This document shows positions 56,500 through 64,000 of a DNA stretch of 64,000 nucleotides, in pieces. Under the pieces are notes generated by a model. It was not told the DNA's origin. It did no database searches and was given only the letters and a program-made list of their open reading frames with translations. Every line of letters begins with the position of its first letter. The stretch's first letter is position 1. The stretch is from Gammaproteobacteria bacterium. Lineage in GTDB: Bacteria > Pseudomonadota > Gammaproteobacteria > JASBUN01. The translations under genes and the position numbers were made by a program. The stretch lies in NCBI GenBank assembly GCA_030147845.1, contig JASBUN010000005.1, positions 1 through 64,000 of the forward strand. Direction: 5' to 3'.

Positions 56500-56958
56500 A
56501 TGAACTACTGGCTTATGAAATCCGAACCCAACGAATTCAGTATCGATGATTTGCGTCAGCGCCCCGGCCAAACCGAACACTGGGACGGCGTGCGTAATTA
56601 CCAGGCGCGCAACATGATGCGTGACCAGATGAAAAAGGGTGACCACGTCTTTTTCTATCATTCCAATTGTGAACTACCCGGTATCGTCGGCATCGCTAAG
56701 GTGGTTCGCGAGGGCTACCCCGACTTCACTGCCTTTGATGCCAACGACCCGCACTACGATCCGAAGAGCGATCCAGACCTGCCGCGTTGGTTTATGGTGG
56801 ACATAAAGTTCGTCCGCAAACTCAAGCGCACCATCTCGCTGCAAAAACTCAAAGACTGCGCCGAACTCAGCGAAATGCCGCTCGTGCGGCGCGGCAATCG
56901 CCTATCGGTCATGCCCGTGACTAAGCAAGAATGGGACTTTATCAGCGCGCTGGCATGA
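56500..56958 (+). CDS. EVE domain-containing protein
   Basis: A 152-residue single EVE (PUA-like) domain. MNYWLMKSEPNEFSIDDL opens it, then WDGVRNYQARNMMRDQMKKGD, FFYHSNCELPGIVGIAKV and RRGNRLSVMPVTKQEWDFI. EVE domains bind modified bases in nucleic acids; whether this one acts on DNA or RNA is unknown. The ATG at 56500 matches the family start; an extension from 56440 is discounted. It stands alone, with non-coding gaps on both sides. Confidence 0.93.
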   Translation: MNYWLMKSEPNEFSIDDLRQRPGQTEHWDGVRNYQARNMMRDQMKKGDHVFFYHSNCELPGIVGIAKVVREGYPDFTAFDANDPHYDPKSDPDLPRWFMVDIKFVRKLKRTISLQKLKDCAELSEMPLVRRGNRLSVMPVTKQEWDFISALA

Positions 56959-57457
56959 ACATCGTGCGCCTGACATGACAAGGCCGGGCGACGGCAACAC
57001 TATTGCGCATAGTGCGCGTAATACCGGCTTTTCCGCCGCGCCAACGGCCCTCGGCAACAGCGCGTGTGCCCGCTCGAAACGTTCACGCTTACGCAGCTCC
57101 GCATACACGCACGTCGTCATCCATGTGCACGAGTGTCAAAATCTTTAACACTCATCGCCATGCGAATTACGGCAAAGACGAAACGCATAGCACTGTAGAA
57201 CGTGTTGTGAGTAACGCAAATGTACGGCGCCACGACGCGCGAATGCACGCAAGATAAGCGTGCGCGATGACGTTACCGCATGACGAATGCACGCGCGAAA
57301 TAAACTCCGCACATGTGCAACCGTAACAACGATTACGGCTGCACTACTAAAATCTTTAACAGCGTTGCGGACTAATTTTATAAATTTACTGGAAAATTGA
57401 AATAACTCGGTTATACTCAAGCGCGGGAAAACGGTACTTACCTATCGGAGGTAAACC
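56959..57457. other. Regulatory-looking gap upstream of the histone-like gene
   Basis: 499 bases without a credible gene. AAAATCTTTAACA occurs twice (57138-57150 and 57349-57361) and CGAATGCACGC twice (57240-57250 and 57284-57294). The last 120 bases are AT-rich compared with their surroundings. Confidence 0.5.
57412..57417 (+). promoter_or_regulatory. Possible -10 box of the histone-like gene
   Basis: TATACT 46 bases before the ATG, in an AT-rich stretch. The -35 region at normal spacing (CTGGAA, 57389-57394) is poor, so an activator may be required. Confidence 0.35.
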
Positions 57458-57718
57458 ATGGCTACAAAGAAGAAAGCATCAACTAAGAAGAAGGCGGCCG
57501 CGAAGAAGAAGGTCGCGACCAAGAAGAAAGCAACCGCACGCAAGAAGACGGCTGCAAAGAAGAAGGCACCGGCTAAGAAGAAAAAAGCCGCTGCTAAGAA
57601 AAAGAAGAAGGCACCGGCTAAGAAGAAAAAAGCTGCTGCTAAGAAAAAGAAGAAGGTTGGAGCCAAGAAGAAAAAGGCCACAACCAAGAAGAAGAGGACT
57701 ACTAAGAAAAAGCGGTAA
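57458..57718 (+). CDS. Lysine-rich histone H1-like DNA-binding protein
   Basis: An 86-residue protein made almost only of Lys, Ala, Thr and Pro: 45 lysines and 3 arginines, and no acidic residue. It reads as repeats of AAAKKK and APAKKKK blocks like the tail of eukaryotic H1, bacterial Hc1/AlgP-type proteins and PhaF. It should bind DNA or RNA non-specifically and may compact the nucleoid. GGAGG lies 6 bases before the ATG. It contains a 45-base tandem duplication (57566-57655) and ends in a strong terminator. Length is probably variable between strains (inference). Confidence 0.88.
   Translation: MATKKKASTKKKAAAKKKVATKKKATARKKTAAKKKAPAKKKKAAAKKKKKAPAKKKKAAAKKKKKVGAKKKKATTKKKRTTKKKR
57566..57655 (+). 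repeat. 45-base tandem repeat in the histone-like gene
   Basis: Two near-identical 45-base units (57566-57610 and 57611-57655), each encoding APAKKKKAAAKKKKK. They differ at a synonymous position (GCC versus GCT). Confidence 0.85.
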
Positions 57719-57782
57719 AACCGCAGTCGGGATCGGTCTGAGCAACCTTTAAGGGGCACACGACCGAACCGGCAACAAACGA

Positions 57783-57810
57783 AAAGGCCCGCGAAAGCGG
57801 GCCTTTTTTT
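57783..57810 (+). terminator. Rho-independent terminator after the histone-like gene
   Basis: AAAGGCCCGC, GAAA loop, GCGGGCCTTT, followed by further T residues. A very strong hairpin with U-tract, 65 bases after the stop codon. Confidence 0.92.
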
Positions 57811-57850
57811 ATGTCCTCAAACCGGTATCTACGTAGCGCGACGGCGACGA

Positions 57851-59371
57851 TCAGCCGGCGCCGAGAAACAGCTGATAAACGGGGTTATCGACCTCTTCCC
57901 AATAGGCGTAACTCAGCTCATCCAGAAAATGCTGGAACTCAGATCGATCCTTTTGCGCCATTTGCAGACCCACCAGTACGCGGCCATAGGCCGCCCCGTG
58001 GTTTCGATAGTGGAACAAGCTGATGTTCCAGCGCGTGCCCATGCTGGACAAAAATTGGAGCAGCGCACCAGGGCGTTCGGGGAATTGGAAGCGATACAAG
58101 ATTTCCTGATCAGCCGCCGGCGAACGCCCGCCGACCATGTATCTGACATGCGACTTGGCCATCTCATTGCCGGTCATATCGACCACCGGGTAGTCATGCG
58201 ATCGCAGCATGGCGATGATGGCGTCTTTCTCCTTGTGTCCCTCGCGCAACTGCACTCCCGCGAACACGTGCGCCTTCTCGGCGTGCGCATAGCGGTAGTT
58301 GAACTCGGTGATACTGCGCTCGCCGAGCAGTTGGCAAAAACGCAGAAAGCTGCCCGGTTGCTCGTCGATGGTTACCGCCAGCAGCGCCTCACGTTGCTCA
58401 CCCAGTTCGGAACGTTCGGCGACGTTGCGCAGACGCCCGAAGTTGATATTGGCGCCGCTATTGATCGCCACCAAGTCCTGCTCGCGGACCGCGCCACGCT
58501 CGACGTACTTCTTGATGCCGGCCACCGCCAAGGCACCGGCCGGCTCGACGATCGAGCGGGTTTCATCGAAAATATCCTTGATGGCCGCACATATCTCGTC
58601 AACGTCAACCAACAACACCTCATCGACACATTCGCGCGCAATTCGGAACGGTTCCTGACCGACTTGGCGCACAGCCACACCGTCGGCGAATATCCCGACC
58701 TTCTCCAGCACCACCCGTTCGCCCTGACGCAGAGCTTCATACATGCAAGCGGCGTCCTCCGGCTCTACGCCGATGATGCGGACTTGCGGATACAGGTGCT
58801 TGACGTAGGCCGCGATGCCGGCAATCAGGCCACCGCCGCCCACGGGCACGAAAATCGCGTGTGGCGGGGCGCCATGCTGGCGCAAAAGCTCCATCGCGAT
58901 GGTGCCCTGGCCGGCAATGACATCCGGATCATCATACGGATGAATGAAGGTGTAGCCTTGCGTTTGCGCCAGATGCCGGGCCCGTTCATAGGCATCATCA
59001 TAGGTATCGCCATGCAGTATCGCGTCGGCGCCCAAGCTGCGCACCGAGGCCACTTTGATATCAGGCGTGGTGGTCGGCATGACGATAACCGCCGAAATAC
59101 CGAGCCGCCCGGCCGCCAAAGCCACCCCTTGCGCGTGATTGCCGGCCGACGCGGCAATGACTCCGCGCGCGCCTTCTTCCGGGGTAAGCGCTATCATTTT
59201 GTTATAGGCGCCGCGCAGCTTGAATGAAAACACCGGCTGCAGATCCTCGCGTTTGAGAAATATGCGATTACCCAGTCGCTGCGACAAGCGCGGAGCGAAC
59301 TCCAACGGCGTTTCGTGGGCGACGTCATAGACGCGCGCTTTTAGGATCTTTTCGATGTATCGTTCGGGCAT
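57851..59371 (-). CDS. ilvA: Threonine ammonia-lyase, biosynthetic
   Basis: A 506-residue IlvA converting threonine to 2-oxobutanoate, the first step of isoleucine synthesis. The PLP lysine is Lys51 in FSFKLRGAYNKM, with ASAGNHAQGVALAA and PVGGGGLIAGIAAYVK forming the phosphate pocket. Two C-terminal ACT-like regulatory modules (about residues 330-500) indicate the long, isoleucine-inhibited form. The ATG at 59369-59371 is used. It is convergent with the histone-like gene and divergent from rpiA. Confidence 0.97.
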   Translation of the reverse strand: MPERYIEKILKARVYDVAHETPLEFAPRLSQRLGNRIFLKREDLQPVFSFKLRGAYNKMIALTPEEGARGVIAASAGNHAQGVALAAGRLGISAVIVMPTTTPDIKVASVRSLGADAILHGDTYDDAYERARHLAQTQGYTFIHPYDDPDVIAGQGTIAMELLRQHGAPPHAIFVPVGGGGLIAGIAAYVKHLYPQVRIIGVEPEDAACMYEALRQGERVVLEKVGIFADGVAVRQVGQEPFRIARECVDEVLLVDVDEICAAIKDIFDETRSIVEPAGALAVAGIKKYVERGAVREQDLVAINSGANINFGRLRNVAERSELGEQREALLAVTIDEQPGSFLRFCQLLGERSITEFNYRYAHAEKAHVFAGVQLREGHKEKDAIIAMLRSHDYPVVDMTGNEMAKSHVRYMVGGRSPAADQEILYRFQFPERPGALLQFLSSMGTRWNISLFHYRNHGAAYGRVLVGLQMAQKDRSEFQHFLDELSYAYWEEVDNPVYQLFLGAG

Positions 59372-59453
59372 CCGACTAACTTAGCAATTCGCCGCCCGGT
59401 TGCATAGTCCGACGCAACCGTCGTTATGGTGGGGAAACGGCACTACCCGCTTC

Positions 59454-59482
59454 ATGACTTATGTATCCCCCCAGCGTATGAT
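59454..59482 (+). promoter_or_regulatory. Candidate promoter of rpiA
   Basis: ATGACT (59454-59459), 17 bases, TATGAT (59477-59482), 29 bases before the rpiA ATG. Confidence 0.45.
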
Positions 59483-59511
59483 TTGGCCAAATTCTGATAC
59501 TGGAGATCAGC

Positions 59512-60171
59512 ATGACACAGGACGAACTCAAGCAACTGGTCGCCCGCGCGGCCATCGACTACGTGGAAACCGATACCGTCATCGGCGTGGGTACCGGCTC
59601 TACCGCCAATTACTTCATCGACGCCCTCGCGGACATTAAGCACCGCATCAACGGCACCGTAGCCAGCTCAGAGGCCAGCGCACAAAGGCTCAAAAAACAC
59701 GGCATCCCGGTGCTGGACCTGAATTCCGCCGGTGACATTTCCGTCTACATCGATGGTGCCGACGAAGCCGATCGACATCTACGTCTGACCAAGGGTGGAG
59801 GCGGCGCATTGACCCGCGAGAAAATCGTCGCCGCCGCCAGCGCCAAGTTCGTGTGTATCGCCGACAGCTCCAAACTGGTTGACGTGCTCGGCAAGTTCCC
59901 GCTGCCGATCGAGGTCATCCCCATAGCCCGCAGTTATGTCGCACGGCAGGTGGTCAAACTGGGGGGTAATCCGGTCTGGCGCGAGAATTTCGTCACCGAC
60001 AACGGCAATGTCATTTTGGACGTGCATAATTTGACGATCACCGATCCGCGCGAGCTGGAAGCCAACCTGAACAATATCGCCGGCGTCGTCACCAACGGGC
60101 TGTTCGCATTACGTCCGGCGGATATATTGCTGCTCGGCAGCGAAGACGGCGTCAAGACGCTAAACCGTTAG
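59512..60171 (+). CDS. rpiA: Ribose-5-phosphate isomerase A
   Basis: A 219-residue RpiA interconverting ribose-5-phosphate and ribulose-5-phosphate. The active-site residues Asp81, Asp84, Lys94 and Glu103 are at exactly the E. coli positions ([21 protein letters not shown]). [15 protein letters not shown] forms the phosphate loop. The ATG at 59512 has GGAG 6 bases upstream. It is a single gene, followed by a gap with repeats. Confidence 0.97.
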   Translation: MTQDELKQLVARAAIDYVETDTVIGVGTGSTANYFIDALADIKHRINGTVASSEASAQRLKKHGIPVLDLNSAGDISVYIDGADEADRHLRLTKGGGGALTREKIVAAASAKFVCIADSSKLVDVLGKFPLPIEVIPIARSYVARQVVKLGGNPVWRENFVTDNGNVILDVHNLTITDPRELEANLNNIAGVVTNGLFALRPADILLLGSEDGVKTLNR

Positions 60172-60379
60172 CGCGAAGCGCCTGCGCGAGGCGGTCGGAC
60201 CCGCGCCAGCGGCACTTGGCCAACTAATCGAAACACTCATCGGTGCGGACTCAAGCGCGCGCGGCAACTGCCGGGACCATAGTCCGATGGACCGGTTCTT
60301 CCGGAGCCCGAAGGCGGAGTGGACCCTCCGGGTCGACTATGCGTCGTTCGAGGAAGCGAAATATCTTGACCACTGCATA

Positions 60380-60419
60380 TCGCGTACCACTGATGTTGTA
60401 GGCACGGCTTTAGCCGTGC
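60380..60419 (+). repeat. Palindromic repeat, truncated right half (copy 3a)
   Basis: CGCGTACCACTGATGTTGTA leads into the palindrome GCACGGCTTTAGCCGTGC (60402-60419). It is the right half of the unit defined at 22225-22306. Confidence 0.65.
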
Positions 60420-60447
60420 GGGTTCGGTACCTTCAGCAGCCTACCTT

Positions 60448-60532
60448 GCACGGATGAATCCGTGTCTACTAAAACCCTTACCACAACGAAACGCGTACCG
60501 TATGGCGTTGTCGGCGCGGCGTCACCCGTTGC
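60448..60532 (+). repeat. Palindromic repeat, degenerate full unit (copy 3b)
   Basis: The left palindrome GCACGGATGAATCCGTGT (60448-60465) is intact but for one base. The interior has GCGTACCGTATG as in copies 2a/2b. The right palindrome is decayed (about 60514-60532). Confidence 0.6.
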
Positions 60533-60560
60533 GGATGACGCACCAAATCCGCGCGAGCCA

Positions 60561-60761
60561 CTAACGGCGGAACAGCCACAGGATCAAACTGATCACGATA
60601 CTGACAATGACGGATGTGGTAATCGGAAAATAGAAGCGGCTGTTGCCGCGCTCGATGAGAATATCGCCCGGCAATCGCCCCAAACCGAGCTTAGCCAACC
60701 ATGGCCAGAGCACGCCGACCAAGACCACAATGAGACCAATCATGATCAATAATTTAGGCAT
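60561..60761 (-). CDS. DUF2905 family small membrane protein
   Basis: A 66-residue protein with two membrane helices (about residues 4-20 and 46-62) joined by LGLGRLPGDILIERGNSRFYFPITTS, the DUF2905 core. The function is not known. The ATG at 60759-60761 fits the family; a frame from 60818 is discounted. It is flanked on both sides by palindromic repeat copies, convergent with rpiA and downstream of the large oxidoreductase gene. Confidence 0.85.
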   Translation of the reverse strand: MPKLLIMIGLIVVLVGVLWPWLAKLGLGRLPGDILIERGNSRFYFPITTSVIVSIVISLILWLFRR

Positions 60762-60838
60762 GATTTCCCTCAGTGCTACGGCACGGACAAGCAAGAACGC
60801 CCCTCCAGCGCTTGGCACACGCGCCGAAGAACCAAAAT

Positions 60839-60940
60839 CGCACGGCTAAAACCATGCCCACACGAGCAATACAATGAACCGAAACCTGCAGCTACGCTTA
60901 CCTGTCACGCTCACCCCGCAGACACGGGTTCATCCGTCCC
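60839..60940 (-). repeat. Palindromic repeat, strongly decayed unit (copy 3c)
   Basis: GCACGGCTAAAACCATGCCCACA near 60840-60862 and ACACGGGTTCATCCGTCC near 60922-60939, in the orientation of copies 2a/2b. Recognisable only by comparison with the other copies. Confidence 0.4.
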
Positions 60941-61016
60941 TGCTGCGCCAGCGCGGCGCCGTTACGCCACCTGCATGGCTAACACTCCTCCTGATAAGCA
61001 GCGGGGCCGCCTGGCG

Positions 61017-64000
61017 CTACAACAGCACCCGCTCGATACCACCCTGCCGCGCACGCTCGACAAACGTGGTCTGCCATTCGTCACCCATCATGTGCCGGGC
61101 CATTTCAACCACGATGTAGTCGGTCTCAACACCGGTGTCGTCACTGTAACGCATCAAACCCTGTTGACAGGCCGGACACGAAGTCAGCATCTTTACATTG
61201 CCGCCTCGCGCCACACGTTCTCCGGTGAGCGCCTCGACACCCTTGTGCATCTCCTCTTGCTTACGGAAACGCAGCTGAGAAGCGATGTCAGGGCGCGACA
61301 CGGCCAATGTGCCGGCTTCGCCGCAACAACGATCCGATAACACAACATTCTGACCCATTAACGTGGATGCGACAGCGGTCGGGTTGTAGGTCTTCATCGG
61401 TGTATGACAGGGATCGTGATACAAATATTGCACGCCTTGGACGCCATCCAACTTCACACCTTTCTCCATTAAGTACTCGTGTATATCCAATAAACGGCAG
61501 CCCGGGAAGATTTTCTCGAACTCGTATTTGAGCAACTGATCCATACATGTGCCGCAGGACACGATGACGGTCTTGATGTCGAGATAGTTGAGTGTATTGG
61601 CGACGCGATGGAACAGTACGCGGTTATCGGTGGAAATCTTACGCCCACGCGCCTCATCGCCGCCGGATGTCTGCGGATAACCGCAGCACAAGTAGCCGGG
61701 CGGCAGCACGGTTTGCGTGCCCACCTGGTACAACATCGCCAGAGTCGCCAGTCCCACTTGGCTAAATAGCCGTTCGGAGCCACAACCGGGGAAATAAAAC
61801 ACCGCGTCCGAGTGTTCATCGATCTTAGCGGCATCGCGCAATATAGGGATCATCTTGGCGTCTTCGATACCCAACAACGCACGCGCCGTCTGCATTGGCA
61901 GGCTGCCCGGCATCGGTTTCCTGACAAAATGGACCACCTGCTCGATCATCGGCGTCTTGCCAGTGGTCGAGGTCGGGCGTTTTCCGCGCCTGGCGAGTTT
62001 GAGACGACGCGCCAACTGGTAGCCGATGCGTTGCCCGGCGTAACCCCATTGGATCATAACTTTGCGCATAATCTTGATGGTGGTCGGATCGGTGACGTTG
62101 AGAAAGGCCATCGACATGCGTGTGCCAATGTTGGCGCGCTTCTGGCCACGTTCCCGCAAAATCTTGCGCATACGGATCGAGACATCACCAAAGTCGATGT
62201 CCACCGGGCACGGGTTGAGGCATTTGTGGCACACGGTACAGTGATCGGCAACGTCGTTCATGGCATCGAAATGCTGTATGGAAATACCGCGGCGGGTTTG
62301 CTCTTCGTATAAAAACGCCTCGATGATAAGGCCCGTTGCCAGAATCTTGTTACGCGGTGAATACAGCAGATTGGCGCGCGGAATATGCGTACTGCACACC
62401 GGCTTGCACTTGCCGCAACGCAAGCAGTTGCGGATATCGTCATTGAGCGCGCCAAGTTCGCTCTCTTCCAATATCAGCGCTTCCTGCTGCAATAATCGTA
62501 ATGACGGCGTATAGGCATTGGCCAAACCCGAACCGCTGGCGAGCTTACCGCGGTTGAATCGATCGTCGGGATCAACCTGGCGCTTGTAATCGGCGAACGC
62601 CTGCACCGCCTCCGGCTCCAGGAAGCGAAGCTTGGTCAAACCGATGCCGTGTTCACCGGAAATGACGCCGCCGAGCCGGGTCGCCAGCGCCATGACGCGT
62701 TCGACGATGCGTTCGGCGTCACGCATCATCTGATAATCATTGGAGTTGAGCGGAATATTGGTATGCACGTTACCGTCACCGGCATGCATGTGTGTGGCAA
62801 CGAACAGTCGACTGGAGCGTATCGACCCATGAATATTATCAAAGCGCTTGCGCAACGGCTCCAAATCACCGCCACCAAAGATTTCCTTGAGCGGCCGCTC
62901 GACTTCCCGGCGGAAGGAAATACGCAGATCGCGGCGCAGCAGCAGAGCAACGACGCTATCCTCCGCCGTCATAACGCCGCGCGCATTATCATCCAGCAGA
63001 TCGACATAGTCCGCGGCATCGTCATCAAGGTGTTCGAGGATTTGCTGCCAGCGCGAGCGCACCTCCTGCAGGTGCTCTTGGGCGGCTTGGCGTTTGCTAT
63101 CGAGAATGACGGTGTTCTCGTCGCTCGCCTCGTAGTCCGGTAGCTGACGCGACTCGGGCATGTCGCCGGCCAAATACTCGGACAGCGCGTCGACCATGCG
63201 TAGCTTATTGGCGATCGAATGCTCGATATTGATACGCTCGATGCCTTCGTTGTAGTCCGCCAAGCGCGCTAACGGGATCACCACGTCTTCGTTTATCTTA
63301 AAGGCATTGGTGTGCGCGGCGATGGCGGCCGTACGCGAACGGTCCTGCCAAAAGCGACGACGCGCCTCCGGGCTGACGGCGACAAAGCCCTCGGCATCCC
63401 GAGCATTGGCGAGCCGCACGACCTCGGCCGAAGCGCGCGCCACGGCATCCTCGTCATCACCAGCGATATCGGCCAGCAATACCATCTTCGGTAGTTCACG
63501 ACGCGGCGCCTTGGTACTGTAGTGAACCGCCCGCACGTAGCGTTCGTCCAGATGCTCCAGCCCGGCCAGCATGACTTGATCATGGCTATCGACATAGTTT
63601 TTTATTTCAACGATGGCGGGTACGGCGCGCGCCATATCGCTGCCGAAGAACTCCAGACAGACGGTGCGAGTGAATTGCGGCATACGATGCAGAATAAATA
63701 CACCCGAGGTGATCAAACCGTCGCAACCCTCTTTCTGCACACCCGGCAGGCCGCCTAAAAACTTGTCGGTGACGTCCTTGCCCAAGCCCTGCTTGCGCAG
63801 CGATTTGCCGGGCACGCGCAATACTTGCGGCTCGCCGATGCTGGTACGGCCGTCGGCCTTGAAACGGCTGACGCGGAATTCGACCCACTCCTGATCATGA
63901 ATTTTTCCCAGATTGTGATTGAGGCGCTCGACCTCCAACCATTCGGCCTGGGCCGTCACCATGCGCCAGGAGACGAGATTATCCAATGCCGTGCCCCACA
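61017..64000 (-). CDS. FAD-binding and (Fe-S)-binding oxidoreductase, partial (5' end beyond window)
   Basis: About 990 residues of a large dehydrogenase of the D-lactate/glycolate-oxidase-like group (YdiJ or the longer DUF3683 type). The visible part starts within the FAD_binding_4 domain ([16 protein letters not shown]), so the gene runs past 64000. The FAD-oxidase C-terminal domain follows, then two 4Fe-4S motifs ([11 protein letters not shown] and [12 protein letters not shown]). Two CCG-type domains follow, with [10 protein letters not shown] and [14 protein letters not shown]. It probably oxidises a 2-hydroxy acid and passes electrons to a quinone; the substrate is unknown. The apparent start at 63986 is only an internal TTG codon. 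Confidence 0.88.
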   Translation of the reverse strand, partial: WGTALDNLVSWRMVTAQAEWLEVERLNHNLGKIHDQEWVEFRVSRFKADGRTSIGEPQVLRVPGKSLRKQGLGKDVTDKFLGGLPGVQKEGCDGLITSGVFILHRMPQFTRTVCLEFFGSDMARAVPAIVEIKNYVDSHDQVMLAGLEHLDERYVRAVHYSTKAPRRELPKMVLLADIAGDDEDAVARASAEVVRLANARDAEGFVAVSPEARRRFWQDRSRTAAIAAHTNAFKINEDVVIPLARLADYNEGIERINIEHSIANKLRMVDALSEYLAGDMPESRQLPDYEASDENTVILDSKRQAAQEHLQEVRSRWQQILEHLDDDAADYVDLLDDNARGVMTAEDSVVALLLRRDLRISFRREVERPLKEIFGGGDLEPLRKRFDNIHGSIRSSRLFVATHMHAGDGNVHTNIPLNSNDYQMMRDAERIVERVMALATRLGGVISGEHGIGLTKLRFLEPEAVQAFADYKRQVDPDDRFNRGKLASGSGLANAYTPSLRLLQQEALILEESELGALNDDIRNCLRCGKCKPVCSTHIPRANLLYSPRNKILATGLIIEAFLYEEQTRRGISIQHFDAMNDVADHCTVCHKCLNPCPVDIDFGDVSIRMRKILRERGQKRANIGTRMSMAFLNVTDPTTIKIMRKVMIQWGYAGQRIGYQLARRLKLARRGKRPTSTTGKTPMIEQVVHFVRKPMPGSLPMQTARALLGIEDAKMIPILRDAAKIDEHSDAVFYFPGCGSERLFSQVGLATLAMLYQVGTQTVLPPGYLCCGYPQTSGGDEARGRKISTDNRVLFHRVANTLNYLDIKTVIVSCGTCMDQLLKYEFEKIFPGCRLLDIHEYLMEKGVKLDGVQGVQYLYHDPCHTPMKTYNPTAVASTLMGQNVVLSDRCCGEAGTLAVSRPDIASQLRFRKQEEMHKGVEALTGERVARGGNVKMLTSCPACQQGLMRYSDDTGVETDYIVVEMARHMMGDEWQTTFVERARQGGIERVLL

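Larger units (their letters stand above)
60172..60560. other. Gap downstream of rpiA with degenerate repeat copies
   Basis: 389 bases between convergent rpiA and the DUF2905 gene. The second half holds palindromic repeat copies 3a and 3b. The first half (60172-60380) shows nothing I recognise. Confidence 0.5.

Noticed and set aside
56174-56500. A 108-residue minus-strand frame after 6S RNA
   Set aside because: No ribosome site, Cys/Arg-rich low-information sequence, no resemblance to ygfA or any family.
57929-59227. A 432-residue plus-strand frame
   Set aside because: It is entirely antisense to ilvA, which has all catalytic motifs; long antisense frames are expected in GC-rich coding DNA.
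60462-60752. A 96-residue frame opposite the DUF2905 gene
   Set aside because: It starts within repeat copy 3b and is antisense to a recognised family; composition is that of a shadow frame.

Overview
The window is a chromosomal segment of a gammaproteobacterium, densely packed with housekeeping genes. The evidence is the gene content and order. The ygfB-pepP-ubiH-ubiI...gcvTHP genes sit back to back with zapA and 6S RNA, as at the equivalent E. coli locus. The runs lptD-surA-pdxA-rsmA and apaG-apaH are also present. Use of GatCAB, a split glycine decarboxylase (gcvPA/gcvPB) and the AmgK/MurU recycling pathway point away from Enterobacteriaceae, towards a free-living lineage such as the Chromatiales-like purple-sulfur/sulfur-oxidiser side of the class. 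I cannot place it more precisely. No tRNA, rRNA, CRISPR array, prophage or transposase gene was seen.

Layout. 25-4283 (minus): hslO and gatC-gatA-gatB (tRNA-dependent amidotransferase). 4409-16622 (plus): a long cell-shape and cell-wall block, mreB-mreC-mreD-mrdA-rodA-mltB-rlpA-dacA, then a D-amino-acid aminotransferase, ybeD, lipB and lipA. 16636-22089 (minus): amgK-murU (MurNAc recycling), followed by three poorly characterised genes: a GCS2-type carboxylate-amine ligase, an M14 aspartoacylase-like hydrolase and a GT-B-like protein. 22692-28476 (plus): lptD-surA-pdxA-rsmA. 28448-33122: a small exported protein, an exported GlcG/HbpS-like protein, pgl-glk and a DUF945 protein, which separate rsmA from apaG-apaH (33376-34807). 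34885-38608 (minus): a DUF2892 membrane protein, folA, thyA, lgt and rlmI. 38759-41629 (plus): a YyaL-type thioredoxin-fold protein and cysZ. 42142-48927 (minus): a PfkB kinase, dgkA, and the glycine cleavage genes gcvT-gcvH-gcvPA-[tpx]-gcvPB under a tandem glycine riboswitch. 49340-55114 (minus): a CPA1 antiporter, ubiI, ubiH, pepP and ygfB. 55296-60171: a ZapB-like gene, zapA, 6S RNA, an EVE-domain gene, a lysine-rich histone-H1-like gene, ilvA (minus) and rpiA. 60561-64000 (minus): a DUF2905 protein and a large FAD/Fe-S oxidoreductase cut by the window edge.

The least ordinary signals are the following. A family of composite palindromic intergenic repeats occurs at three loci (22.2, 41.7-42.1 and 60.4-60.9 kb). 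The amgK-murU-linked GCS2/M14/GT-B gene set has an unknown product. mreC seems to lack any ATG or GTG start and may use AUU. The zapB-like gene has a promoter positioned for a leaderless mRNA. tpx, with an upstream operator-like dyad and a downstream 14-bp hairpin, interrupts the gcv genes. I found no clear undescribed defence or mobile system. The repeats and the ligase/hydrolase/GT cluster are the best leads.
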